Below are positions 18,422 to 27,850 of a stretch of 64,000 bases of DNA, in pieces. The notes under the pieces are model-generated. The model ran no database searches. It worked only from the letters and a program-made list of their open reading frames with translations, and had not been told where the DNA came from. The position numbers and the translations under genes are program-made. Each line of letters starts with the position of its first letter. Position 1 is the first letter of the stretch. Source of the DNA: MFD01213-c1 sp963704405 (GTDB taxonomy: Bacteria > Planctomycetota > Phycisphaerae > Tepidisphaerales > Tepidisphaeraceae); the NCBI GenBank assembly GCA_963704405.1, contig OY969903.1:2170001-2234000 (forward strand), in the 5' to 3' direction.

Positions 18422-18664
18422 CAGCAGCCCCTGCGGCTGTGATTTGTCTTCGTTTTTCTCTTTGTCTTGTTCTTCTACCATATTCAACGCTCCCTCAGAA
18501 TGTTATTCGACCACAGGACTCGCACTAAGATGTTTAGAACGGTGAGTCGAGAGGCGAGGTGATTATGTTGCTTCAACCTGAACAAACCTTCGGAACGTCG
18601 GACTGTGCCCCCAATGTCCCGCTTTTCAAACACCCCTGGCTGTTCTACCGGTCACCTCGGTTTG

Positions 18665-19879
18665 TCACGTGTGGTAATCTGCATTGATAGTTACGTATTC
18701 TTTCGAGAGATCGCAGGTCCAAACCGTTGCTTCTGATTTGCCTGAACCGCATTTCAATTCCGCGACTACTTCAGGCGCTCTTAAAGACTCACTCACCTGA
18801 CCCGCATCAAACGGCACTGGCTGACCGGCCCGGAAGACTGTGACACCCTGCAACTTTAACGTCGCCTTGTCCGCATTGAATGGCACGCCCGCATAACCTG
18901 CCGCCGACACGATCCGTCCCCAGTTCGGATCATTCCCGTTCATTGCACATTTCACCAGCGGCGAATTAGCAATGGTCCGGGCAATCGCGCGGGCCGCGAC
19001 AACAGACGGAGCCCCGCTGACCACAATTTTCACCACCTTGGTCGCGCCCTCCCCGTCGGCGGCGATCTGATACGCCAGAGATTGGGTGACTTCGTTCAGC
19101 GCCGCGGCAAATTTTTTCAGGGCAGCGGGAGAGTTCAATTGAGCGCTGCTGTGGCCGCTGGCGAGCACACACGCAGTGTCATTGGTGCTGGCGTGATCGT
19201 CGACGGTCACCGCGTTAAAGCTGAGATCAGCCGCCTGCTGCATCAACTTTCGAAGAATCGGCGCAGGCAGGGCGGCATCGGTTGTTAAATACGCCAGCAT
19301 CGTCGCATGTGGCGGTTGCAGAGCCAGTCGCGGACCGATCATGCCGCTGCCCTTGCAGACACCCGCCAGCCGGACAACATCGCGTCCGATTTTCACTTCG
19401 ACAGCAGCAAATTTCCGGCGCGTGTCCGTGGTAAGAATCGCATCCATAAACGCCAGCGCATGATCCGCGCTGTCGCCGAGTGCCCCGGCGGCCAAGGTGA
19501 TGCCCGATTCAATTTTCTCCATTGGCAGCAGATGACCAATGATTCCTGTGGACGATGGGAGGATCAGTTTCGGATCGCAGCCGACTGCCTGACCGGCAAC
19601 GCGGCACATGGCGAGCGCATCTTTATGACCCTGGCGGCCTGTGCAAGCATTGGCGTTGCCGGAGTTCACGACCACGCCGCGCAGTTTTCCATGGGCCACG
19701 TGCTGTCGACCTACCGTGACGGCGGGGGACACCACTCGGCTCAGCGTAAACACCGCCGCCGCTGTCGCCGGCCGGTCGCAAAGCAGCAGCCCCACGTCGG
19801 GATTCCCGCTTGCCTTAATGCCGGCTTTAACACCCGCGGCTTGAAATCCGCGGGGAGAAAGAAGATGCAGATCAGCCAT
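18665..19879 (-). CDS. argJ: Bifunctional ornithine acetyltransferase / N-acetylglutamate synthase
   Basis: Moves the acetyl group from N-acetylornithine to glutamate, running the cyclic arginine pathway; many ArgJ also make N-acetylglutamate from acetyl-CoA. The 404-residue product has the family length. The precursor cleaves itself before the Thr of HATMLAYLTT (Thr193), which becomes the nucleophile. Other family blocks are NSGNANACTG, VCKGSGMIGP and NGNDPNWGRI. The start at 19879 (MADLHLLSPRGF) has AAAGGGTG upstream; the in-frame extension to 19981 is not conserved. It stands alone, divergent from the GH2 gene and adjacent to the insertion-sequence cluster. Confidence 0.96.
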   Translation of the reverse strand: MADLHLLSPRGFQAAGVKAGIKASGNPDVGLLLCDRPATAAAVFTLSRVVSPAVTVGRQHVAHGKLRGVVVNSGNANACTGRQGHKDALAMCRVAGQAVGCDPKLILPSSTGIIGHLLPMEKIESGITLAAGALGDSADHALAFMDAILTTDTRRKFAAVEVKIGRDVVRLAGVCKGSGMIGPRLALQPPHATMLAYLTTDAALPAPILRKLMQQAADLSFNAVTVDDHASTNDTACVLASGHSSAQLNSPAALKKFAAALNEVTQSLAYQIAADGEGATKVVKIVVSGAPSVVAARAIARTIANSPLVKCAMNGNDPNWGRIVSAAGYAGVPFNADKATLKLQGVTVFRAGQPVPFDAGQVSESLRAPEVVAELKCGSGKSEATVWTCDLSKEYVTINADYHT

Positions 19880-20031
19880 AAACACCCTTTCAGTCCAAGG
19901 GCCGGGAAGGTATCGGAATGGATGTGGAGAGTCGAGAAAGTAAAATCTAAAATCCAAAATCCCATGTTCCCTATTTGCCATTTACCCTTCCCCACCTACC
20001 ATTTCCACAACCGCCGCTAACGGACATTCCC

Positions 20032-22252
20032 ATGCATCGAAGCCTTGAAAATCTAAACATGGACTGGTTATACCTCGCTGCCGATTTTCCGCCGGCGGCT
20101 AAGCGGGCCTGCCCAGAGGTAAAGTTTAAGAAGGTGAGCTTGCCTCACACAAATGTGGAATTGCCCTATCACGGGTTTTCGGAAAAGGAGCATTGTTTTG
20201 TCAGTTGGTATCGCAAGCATCTCGTTGTGCCCAAGGAAGCGAAGGGCCGGCAGGTGTTTCTGGATTTTGCCGGTGTGATGATCGCGGCGACGGTGTTTGT
20301 AAACGGAAAGCAGGCGGCGTCCGAACATCGCGGCGGATTCACGCCATTCTCGATCGATGTGACCGATCTGGTGCGGCCCGGCAAGCCGAATGTATTAAGC
20401 GTCAGGGTCGATTCCACCGAGCGGGCGGATATTGCGCCGTTCGGAAATGTGGTGGATTACCTGACGTTTGGGGGAATCTATCGTGATGTGGATTTGCGCG
20501 TTGTCGATCCGCTGTTTGTTGAAAATATTTTCGCCCGACCAGGCGATTGCTGGGCTGAAAAAAAGCGGCTGGATGTTACTGCGAAAGTAGTAAATGCAGG
20601 AAAGAAGCCAAAGACAATTGTGGCAACCTCGAAGTTGCAGGATTCAAACGGCATAACGATCGCCGCCATGTCGGCGGAATTGAGCCTGGAGCCGGGAACC
20701 GATGCAAATGCCGAATTTGCCATGACGGATCTGGCGGGGGTCCTGCTTTGGGATCTGGATTCGCCGAACCTTTATCGTGTGTCGGTTGAACTGGATAGCG
20801 GCGATGCTGTATCAGCCCGCATTGGTTTCCGGGCGCTGGGTTTCAGCGATGACGGGAGTTTTTATCTCAATGCCCGGCCGATGAAACTGCGCGGGCTGAA
20901 TCGGCATCAGACGTTTCCGTATGTCGGGCAAGCCGCGCCGGCCAGGTTGCAGCGGAAGGACGCGGAGATTCTGAAGTTTGATCTGGCCTGCGACATTGTG
21001 CGGACAAGCCACTATCCTCAGTCAACGCATTTTCTGGATCGATGTGACGAGATCGGCTTGCTCGTGCTGGAAGAAATTCCTGGCTGGCAGCATATCGGAG
21101 ACGACGCCTGGAAAGAACTCAGCCTGCGCGATGTCCGGGCGATGATCGAGCGAGATCGGAATCGGCCGAGCGTCTGTCTGTGGGGCGTGCGCATCAATGA
21201 ATCAAAAGACGATCGCGAATTTTACACTCGCACAAATGCCCTGGCTAAGCAGCTCGATTCAACCCGCCAGACCGGCGGCATTCGCTACCACTATGAAAGC
21301 GAATTGCTGGAAGATGTCTTCACGATGAACGATTTTGGATATGACCTGAAGCCCGCGAATCATCCCAGGTATCTGAATACTGAATTCTGCGGGCATATGT
21401 ATCCCACCAAGACATTCGATCAGGAAGAGCGAGCGAAGCAGCACGCATTGCACCATGCCTATATCCACAATCAGATCAACAACCCGGCGATGGGGAGCGC
21501 CGGTGGAATCGGATGGTGCGCGTTTGATTACAACACGCACGCCGTCTTCGGAAGCGGCGATCGGATCTGCTATCACGGCGTGATGGACATCTTCCGCCAG
21601 CCGAAATTCGCCGCGCACTTTTATGCATCGCAGGCAGACCCAGCTAAAAAGGTCGTGCTGGAGCTCGCCAGCTACTGGAAAATGGGAGACAAGAGTGGCG
21701 GTGGGGCGGAGCCGGTCCTGATCTTCAGCAACGTGGATGAGGTGGAGTTGATTGTCGGAGAGGAATCCCGGGGCCGGTTTAAGCCCGATCGGGAGACGTA
21801 TTCAAACCTGCGCCGTCCGCCGATCATCTGCACCGGCATTGGTGGGACCTGGGGCGGACAATGGATGCCGCTAACCATCCACGGATACATCAACGGCGAG
21901 ATCGCCATCACCAAACGCATAAGCAACGATGGCATCCCGGCGAGATTGGAAGTTGCAACCGACGATGACACGCTGATCGCCGACGGCGCCGACATGACGC
22001 GGGTCAGCCTGCGGATGACGGATGAATTTGGGAATATTTTGCCGTTTGCGATGGAGCCGGTGACGCTGAAGATCAGCGGGCCTGGAACGCTGGTCGGTGA
22101 TAATCCTTTTCCGATGCCTGGTGGCCGCGGGGCGATATATGTTCGGGCGGGGCGGCGCGGGGACGATCACCATCACGGCGGAAGCGCCGCGACTGAAAAA
22201 GAAAAAGGTAACGGTGCGGGTGAAAACGCCTTCCACCAAGGCTGTGATGTGA
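20032..22252 (+). CDS. Glycoside hydrolase family 2 (beta-galactosidase-like), frameshifted near the end
   Basis: A GH2 enzyme of about 740 residues: N-terminal sugar-binding jelly roll (SWYRKHLVVP, GVMIAATVFVNGK), immunoglobulin-like domain, then the TIM barrel. Expected acid/base Glu is in SVCLWGVRINES and nucleophile Glu in YLNTEFCGH; RGLNRHQ and IVRTSHYPQS are also typical. No signal peptide is evident. The frame breaks around 22150-22165: in the next frame the C-terminus reads AGTITITAEAP...VRVKTPSTKAVM and stops at 22252, whereas the uninterrupted frame runs on to 22341 into the antisense kduD gene with unnatural sequence. Removing one base restores it. Substrate (galactoside, mannoside or glucuronide) cannot be fixed from sequence alone. 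Confidence 0.8.
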
Positions 22253-22269
22253 ACCGATGCTCTGACAAC

Positions 22270-23037
22270 TTATCGCCCGAGCCAGCCGCCATCGATCGGG
22301 ATTATGGTGCCCTGCATATAGGAGCCGGCGGCGCTGCATAGAAACACCACCGCGCCGGCTAAATCCTGCGGCGAACCCCATCGCCCCGCTGGAATGCGAT
22401 CGAGAATCGCACGATTGCGATTGGCGTCCGCCTGCAACGCAGCGGTGTTGTCGGTTGCGATATAACCGGGCGCAATCGCATTGACATTTACGCCTTTGCC
22501 GGCCCATTCGTTCGCCAGCGCTTTGGTGAGCTGGCCGATGCCGCCTTTGCTGGCGGCGTAGCCGGGGACAGTGATGCCGCCCTGGAATGTGAGCATCGAA
22601 GCGGTGAATACAATTTTTCCTTCACCGCGGGCGATCATTTCTTTGCCCAGTTCCCGGCTGAGGATGAACTGTGCGTTGAGGTTCACTTCCATCACCTTGT
22701 CCCAATATTCGTCGGGATGCTCGACCGCCGGTTTGCGGAGGATGGTGCCGGCGTTGTTCACGAGAATATCGATGCGCGGATGGTCGGTTTTTACCTTGGC
22801 GATGAAGGCATAGAGGGCTTTGCGATCGGAGAAGTCACAGGCGTAGCCGCTGAATTTGCGGCCGGCAGCGACGACCGATTTTTCAAGATCGCTGCCGCTG
22901 GCTTCGAGCGTATTGCTGACACCGATGATATCCGCGCCCGCCTCCGCCAGCGCAATGGCGAGGGCTTTGCCGATGCCCCGTTTGGCTCCGGTGATGAGGG
23001 CTATTTTTCCGTTCAGATTGAATTGATCGAGGATCAT
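22270..23037 (-). CDS. kduD: 2-dehydro-3-deoxy-D-gluconate 5-dehydrogenase (SDR)
   Basis: Reduces 5-keto-3-deoxygluconate to 2-keto-3-deoxygluconate with NAD(P)H in breakdown of pectin-type uronates. The 255-residue product is a classical short-chain dehydrogenase: cofactor loop TGAKRGIGKALA, NNAG, catalytic Ser in ASMLTFQGG and YAASK, and the family ending IIPIDGGWLGR. The ATG at 23037 starts MILDQFNLNGK, the usual KduD beginning. It lies downstream of kduI on the same strand (124-base spacer). Confidence 0.93.
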   Translation of the reverse strand: MILDQFNLNGKIALITGAKRGIGKALAIALAEAGADIIGVSNTLEASGSDLEKSVVAAGRKFSGYACDFSDRKALYAFIAKVKTDHPRIDILVNNAGTILRKPAVEHPDEYWDKVMEVNLNAQFILSRELGKEMIARGEGKIVFTASMLTFQGGITVPGYAASKGGIGQLTKALANEWAGKGVNVNAIAPGYIATDNTAALQADANRNRAILDRIPAGRWGSPQDLAGAVVFLCSAAGSYMQGTIIPIDGGWLGR

Positions 23038-23120
23038 TATTTGTCCGTTATCAGTGTTTATTGTTCGTGTTCGTTGTGATTCGTCATGAGTTGTGATGCA
23101 CCGGCCCGCTGGATTCAGCA

Positions 23121-23156
23121 ACGGACAACGGACAACGGACAACGGACCACGGGACA
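23121..23156. repeat. Heptamer tandem repeat in the kduI-kduD spacer
   Basis: ACGGACA occurs three times in a row, then ACGGACC and ACGGGACA. TTGTCCGTT at 23041-23049 is complementary to AACGGACAA here, so the spacer can also fold. No function is known. Confidence 0.6.
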
Positions 23157-23161
23157 TTCTA

Positions 23162-23992
23162 TTACTTCAATTCCGTCAGCGGAGCCGCATCCATATCGTC
23201 GTATTTTTGATTTTCGCCGCCCATGCCCCAGCAGAAGGTATAGGCGGTGGTGCCGACGCCGCAGTGGATGGACCAGCTTGGGGAGAGGACGGCTTGCTTG
23301 CCGGCAATTAGCAGGTGCCGGGATTCCTGGGGTTCGCCCATGAAATGGAAGACTCGCTGCTCGGGGGGAAGATTGAAATAGAGATAGACCTCCGAGCGCC
23401 GCAGGTGCGTATGCGGCGGCATCGTGTTCCAGCCGCTGCCGGTCGCGAGTTCGGTGAAGCCCATAACGAGCTGGCAGCTTTTGATGCCGTCGGCGTGAAT
23501 GTATTTATAAATCGTGCGCTTGTTCAATGTCGCTTCAGAACCGAGATTCACCGCGGCTGCCTGCGATTTTTTGGCGTGGGCTGTTGGATAATCCGCATGG
23601 GCGGGATAGCTGAGCAGATAATACTCCGCGGGCTTTGAGCCATCATTGCTGGCGAAGGTGACGGCTTTGCTGCCGCGCCCGATGTAGAGACCGTCAAGGG
23701 AATCCATATCGTGACGTTTGCCGTCAACGGTGATCGATCCCGGGCCGCCGATGTTAAGAACACCAAGCTCGCGGCGCTGGTTGAAAAATTCTGCCCGCAG
23801 CTCCGCATCATTTCCGAGTTCGAGTGGTCCATGGGTCGGCACGGCGGAGCCGACGATCGATCGCTCGGCGTCGCAATAATGCAGATCGATCTGGCTTTTC
23901 GTAAAAAGCGAGGTAATAAGAAAAGCCGCCCGCAATTCTTCAGTGGTCATGTGCTTCGTTCGCACGGGATCGGGCATCAAATAAACTTTCAT
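23162..23992 (-). CDS. kduI: 5-keto-4-deoxyuronate isomerase
   Basis: Isomerises 4-deoxy-5-ketouronate, the product of uronate lyases, to the KduD substrate. 276 residues, the family length. The cupin metal site is visible as MPPHTHLRRSEVYLYF plus a late His (SIHCGVG). The protein starts MKVYLMPDPVRTKHMTTEELR and ends YDDMDAAPLTELK. The chosen ATG at 23992 has AAGGAG upstream; an extension to 24127 is in frame but not conserved. Pairs with kduD downstream. No lyase is visible in the window. Confidence 0.96.
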   Translation of the reverse strand: MKVYLMPDPVRTKHMTTEELRAAFLITSLFTKSQIDLHYCDAERSIVGSAVPTHGPLELGNDAELRAEFFNQRRELGVLNIGGPGSITVDGKRHDMDSLDGLYIGRGSKAVTFASNDGSKPAEYYLLSYPAHADYPTAHAKKSQAAAVNLGSEATLNKRTIYKYIHADGIKSCQLVMGFTELATGSGWNTMPPHTHLRRSEVYLYFNLPPEQRVFHFMGEPQESRHLLIAGKQAVLSPSWSIHCGVGTTAYTFCWGMGGENQKYDDMDAAPLTELK

Positions 23993-24152
23993 GGATCGCG
24001 GTCTCCTTCGGTTTGGCTGGCGGGAGTGTAACGTGAGGAAGGATTTTGCTACAGGTGTTGTGCCCGCACGGGATCGTTTGATGTTTGGAATACGGGCTCG
24101 GCGCGGGCGTGACGCGCGGCATCGCAAAATTTATTCACATCGCTCCGGGCTC

Positions 24153-25274
24153 TTAATCGCGCGTCAGGGATTCGGTTTGTTTTACAAATTCGTCGCCCTG
24201 CCATTCGCCGTCTTTGGCGACGAGGCCCCCGGCCTTTGCAGCCTTGGCCTTGGCCTTGGCCTGGCGGCGGACTAAATCAGCGTGGGTTGTGAAATATTGC
24301 AGGCTGTGGCCTTTGAAGTCGGCGATCGATTCGAACTGATGTTGCGCCATGAAGCCAAGCAGCTCATCTTTCATTTTGCGGACGCAGCCATATCCCATTT
24401 TCATCACGCCGGTGCAGACCTGGACCGTGTCGGCGCCAAGAAGAATAAATTCGGCGGCGTCTTTGCCGGATTCAATTCCGCCGATGGCGCTTAATGATTT
24501 GCCGGGGAAGTGGTCCCGGATGGATTCGGCGCAGTCTTTCACCATGCGCAGTGCAATTGGTTTAATCGCGACGCAGGAATATCCGCCGGGGACAGTGTAA
24601 CCTTCGACGGTGGGCTCGGGGCGGAGAGTATTGAGATCGACGCCCATGACGCTGAGGATGGTGTTGATGGCGCTGACTCCGTCGCATCCGCCGCGCAGGG
24701 CGGCGTCGGCGGTTTCGGCGATGTTTGTGATGTTGGGCGTCAGTTTCGCCCAGACGGGAACCTTAGCGGCCTTGGCGACCCAACCGCTGACTTCTTTGAG
24801 GATGCCGCAGTCTTGTCCCATCGCCGCGCCCATTTTTCGTTCGGGCAGGCCGTGGGGACAAGAAAAGTTCAGTTCGAAGCCGGCGACACCAGTCTCCTGC
24901 ACGCGCTCGACAATCTCCACCCAGGCGTCGTGGTTGTATTCCTCCATGATGGAAGCGATCACGACCGCATCGGGGTATTTGTCCTTGAGCATCTTCAGTT
25001 CATCGAGCCAGATGTTGAACGGGCGATCGGAGATCAGCTCGATATTTTCCCAGCCGATGACTTCGCGGCTCTTTTCCGTGCGAAGCCGGGCATAGCGTGG
25101 TGCGACGTTGATGACCTTAGACGAGTCGAGGCTGATTGTTTTAATAACCACCGCGCCCCACCCCTCCTCAATCGCTTTGCCAATGACGTTCGCGTTCGTG
25201 CCCGGCGGACCGGAACCGATAATGAACGGATTGGGGAGGCGGATGCCGTTAACGGTAGTGGCTAATGAGGGCAT
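24153..25274 (-). CDS. preA: PreA-like dihydropyrimidine dehydrogenase, FMN subunit
   Basis: Family: FMN-barrel subunit that reduces uracil and thymine (first step of reductive pyrimidine breakdown). The barrel blocks are clear: NPFIIGSGPPGTNANVIGKA, VIKTISL, GFELNFSCPHG, VWAKLTPNI, GVSAINTI and GGIESGKDAAEFILLGAD. At 373 residues it lacks the C-terminal two [4Fe-4S] ferredoxin module of E. coli PreA (411); the end is a lysine/alanine-rich tail with no CxxCxxC. The partner PreT is not next to it. It lies ten bases after the amidase gene, and the rest of the pathway is upstream on the same strand, which supports the assignment. A dihydroorotate-dehydrogenase-like role is the alternative. Confidence 0.85.
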   Translation of the reverse strand: MPSLATTVNGIRLPNPFIIGSGPPGTNANVIGKAIEEGWGAVVIKTISLDSSKVINVAPRYARLRTEKSREVIGWENIELISDRPFNIWLDELKMLKDKYPDAVVIASIMEEYNHDAWVEIVERVQETGVAGFELNFSCPHGLPERKMGAAMGQDCGILKEVSGWVAKAAKVPVWAKLTPNITNIAETADAALRGGCDGVSAINTILSVMGVDLNTLRPEPTVEGYTVPGGYSCVAIKPIALRMVKDCAESIRDHFPGKSLSAIGGIESGKDAAEFILLGADTVQVCTGVMKMGYGCVRKMKDELLGFMAQHQFESIADFKGHSLQYFTTHADLVRRQAKAKAKAAKAGGLVAKDGEWQGDEFVKQTESLTRD

Positions 25275-25284
25275 AACTTTTCGG

Positions 25285-26165
25285 TCACACGGATTGAATC
25301 ACTGTACTGAGCGAACCATACGTTTCCGGGCGGCGGTCACGGAAGAATTGCCAGGTGTTGCGGACCTGTTTGATCATATCCAGATCGAGGTCGGCGGTGA
25401 TGAGCTCGTCCTTGTCGCGGGAGGCGGTGGTGATCATTTGGCCGCGGGGGTCGCAGAAATAGGATTGGCCGTAGAATTCACCGATGTTCCAGGGAGATTC
25501 GTTGCCGACGCGGTTGATGGCGCCGACGAAATAACCGTTGGCGGCGGCGTGGGCAGGCTGCTCCAGCTTCCAGAGATATTCGCTCAGGCCCGCTACGGTG
25601 GCGCTCGGATTGAAGACGATCTCGGCGCCGTTCAGACCGAGGGCGCAGGCGCTTCGGGAAAATGCCGGTCGTAGCAGATGTAAACGCCGATGCGGCCAAA
25701 GGCGGTATCGAAACACGGATAACCGAGATTGCCGGGCTTGAAATAATATTTTTCCCAGAAGCCCGGCTGCACCTGCGGGATGTGACTCTTGCGATATTTG
25801 CCCAGGTATTTTCCATCAGCATTGATGACGGCGGCAGTATTGTAATAAATGCCGGTAATCTCGACTTCATACACCGGCACGATGCAGACCATGCCGTATT
25901 TTTTTGCGACGTCCTGAAATAGCTTGATCGTCGGTCCATCGGGCACTTTTTCGGTGGCGTCGTACCAGCGGGTTTGCTGCTCGGCGCAGAAGTAAGGTGT
26001 GGCGAAGACTTCCTGCAGGCAGAGCATCTGCACGCCCGCTTTACCAGCTGCTTCGACGAACTTCATCTGGTGTTCGATGTTCTGCTTTTTGATCTGATCG
26101 ATGGGCATCGATGGATCAGCCACGTTGTGCGACTGAATGAGGCCGGCTTTGACGATGCGGGGCAT
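25285..26165 (-). CDS. Carbon-nitrogen hydrolase, beta-ureidopropionase-like, frameshifted
   Basis: Nitrilase-superfamily amidase that would hydrolyse N-carbamoyl-beta-alanine to beta-alanine, CO2 and ammonia. The catalytic triad is visible: Glu52 in CLQEVF, Lys126 in YRKSHIP and Cys164 in YICYDRHFPE. Right after that (near 25650-25665) the frame ends in APAPSV; adding one base gives RHFPEGACALGLNGAEIVFNPSATVAG and continues to 25285. Corrected length is about 293 residues, normal for the family. N-carbamoylputrescine amidase is a close alternative, but the position between the dihydropyrimidinase and PreA genes favours ureidopropionase. Confidence 0.82.
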
Positions 26166-26233
26166 GGAAATCCTTACGTGGGATTTATGGGAGAATAATG
26201 TTTAATCACAGAGTCACAGCGATACGCATATTC

Positions 26234-26340
26234 TGCTGAAATCTTCAGCATGATGCAGGCCTCTGGCCTTTGCGTGGTGCGTTAAACGAACAAAACCGCC
26301 GCCTTTCAGCCTCTCATGCTTCAGCATGAGCCACAGGCCC
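26234..26340. repeat. Palindromic repeat between amidase and dihydropyrimidinase genes
   Basis: The 254-base spacer carries an imperfect inverted repeat (CTTCAGCATGATGCAGGCC near 26240 versus the complement of CTTCAGCATGAGCCACAGGCC near 26322). Inside it, CTCATGC-TTCA-GCATGAG (26312-26329) is a perfect seven-pair hairpin. A minus-strand frame across it (26214-26432) is not a convincing gene. Confidence 0.5.
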
Positions 26341-26419
26341 ATGTCACGTATCAAGGTGTTCGGCAGGGCAAGATGCCTGTAAAACCATTGTCTCTGCCTT
26401 CCCGGCTCGATGATCCACT

Positions 26420-27799
26420 TCACTGCGCGCATCGCCCGCGTTTTACAAATTGTCCATCGCCGGCTTTGCCGCTATATCGATTGTTTTCGACGATGGTTTT
26501 TCCGCGGCTTAGCACGGCCTCAACGGCACCGTTGATTCTCATGCCTTCGAACAGATTATAGTCACAGTTCATGTGATGGGTTCTGGCGGATCGGACCTGT
26601 TCCTTTTCAGGGTCGAAGATAACGATGTCGGCGTCGGCGCCGATGGCGATCGTGCCTTTTTTGGGGAACATGCCGAACATTTTGGCCGAGGCGGTGGACG
26701 TGAGATTGACCCACTGGTTAAGAGAGAACCCGCGCTCGACGACCGCGCCGTGGTAGACCATCGCAAGGCGATCTTCGACACCCGGGCCGCCGTTGGGGAT
26801 TTTGGTGAAGCTGTCGCGGCCAAGTTCTTTTTGGCCCTTGAAATTAAAAGGGCAATGGTCGGTGGAAATTTCCTGGAGATGGCCGAGCTTCAGGGCGTTC
26901 CAGAGGGGCTCGATGTTTTCCTTTGGTCGCAGGGGAGGAGTGAAGACGTATTTGGCGCCTTCGAAGTCGGGCTGGTTGTATTTGCTATCATCGAAAAATA
27001 GATACTGGGTGCAGGTTTCGCCGAAGGCGCGCTGGCCGGCATGGCGGGCCCGGCGGATTTCCTCCGCACCGGCGGCGGTGCTGACATGAACGATGAATAC
27101 CGGAGCGCCGGCCAGTTCCGCCACCCGGAGCGCACGATAGATACCGTCGACTTCCGTCACCGGAGGGCGGGATACAGGATGATATTTTGGCTCCAGCTTT
27201 GCGGCCGCGACCAGGTTCTGAATCATCTCTTCGATGACGACGCCGTTCTCCGCATGCACCAGCGTGAGCCCGCCGGCCTGGCCGGCGTCGCGCATCACGC
27301 GGAACATCGTGCGGTCATCGACGAGAAATACGCCCGGATAGGCAAGAAACAATTTGAACGTGGTGACGCCGGATTCAACGACCCTGGAAAATTCCAGAGC
27401 ATGGCGGGGTTCGTATTCAGTGATTGCGAGGTGGAAACCGTAGTCGATGGCGCATTTGCCGCTGGCCTTGGCGTGCCAGTCATCGAGGGTTTGGGCGAAA
27501 GTTTTGCCTTTGTATTGAATGGCGAAGTCGATGATGGTCGTCGTTCCGCCCCACGCGGCGGCGCGGGTGCCGGATTCAAAGTCGTCGGAGGAAACAGTCC
27601 CGCCGAAAGGGAGCTGCATGTGAACGTGTGGATCAATGCCGCCGGGGATGACCAGCTTATCGGCGGCGTCAATTACCTTGTCGGCCGGAAGCTGTAGGCC
27701 TGACCCAATGGCTTGGATGGTTTCGCCGTCGATGAAAATGTCCCCGATGTAATCATCGGTGGCAGTGATGATGCGACCATTTTTGATCAGCGTGGTCAT
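26420..27799 (-). CDS. hydA: Dihydropyrimidinase / hydantoinase
   Basis: Opens the ring of dihydrouracil or dihydrothymine to the N-carbamoyl beta-amino acid. 459 residues, family length. It is a cyclic amidohydrolase with metal ligands His58 and His60 (GGIDPHVHMQ), the carbamylated Lys149 in TTFKLFLAYPG, and the later HVS and STDHCPF (metal Asp) blocks. The N-terminus TLIKNGRIITATDD and the late GTIAIGADADIVIFDP are typical. It follows the aminotransferase gene by 51 bases. Confidence 0.95.
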   Translation of the reverse strand: MTTLIKNGRIITATDDYIGDIFIDGETIQAIGSGLQLPADKVIDAADKLVIPGGIDPHVHMQLPFGGTVSSDDFESGTRAAAWGGTTTIIDFAIQYKGKTFAQTLDDWHAKASGKCAIDYGFHLAITEYEPRHALEFSRVVESGVTTFKLFLAYPGVFLVDDRTMFRVMRDAGQAGGLTLVHAENGVVIEEMIQNLVAAAKLEPKYHPVSRPPVTEVDGIYRALRVAELAGAPVFIVHVSTAAGAEEIRRARHAGQRAFGETCTQYLFFDDSKYNQPDFEGAKYVFTPPLRPKENIEPLWNALKLGHLQEISTDHCPFNFKGQKELGRDSFTKIPNGGPGVEDRLAMVYHGAVVERGFSLNQWVNLTSTASAKMFGMFPKKGTIAIGADADIVIFDPEKEQVRSARTHHMNCDYNLFEGMRINGAVEAVLSRGKTIVENNRYSGKAGDGQFVKRGRCAQ

Positions 27800-27850
27800 G
27801 ATTCGGTTCTCTGATCCACTTTTCCTGAATGCCGGATAAAACGCCGGCGA

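Larger units (their letters stand above)
12246..18540. repeat. Inverted-repeat (fold-back) element carrying four insertion sequences
   Basis: The outer flanks 12246-12365 and 18422-18540 are diverged inverted copies: GTTCTAAACAT, GCGTTGAATATGG, GAAGA(G/A)CAAGA, ACAAATCACAGCCGCA and GGGGCTGCTG occur in the same order on opposite strands. The inner flanks continue the symmetry: CCCGCACCCCCGCT, AAGAGGGAAGGG, TAAAAGGAC (13909-13960 region versus the complement of 16867-16936), then TAGCCGGNGGCGGA, then the 13985-14074/14307-14390 arms. Without the two IS4-family, one IS3-family and one ISAs1-family insertions it would be about 0.85 kb with arms near 300 bases and a centre of about 230 bases (14076-14306) in which no gene is convincing. 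It looks like a non-autonomous transposable element used as an insertion target. Confidence 0.7.
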
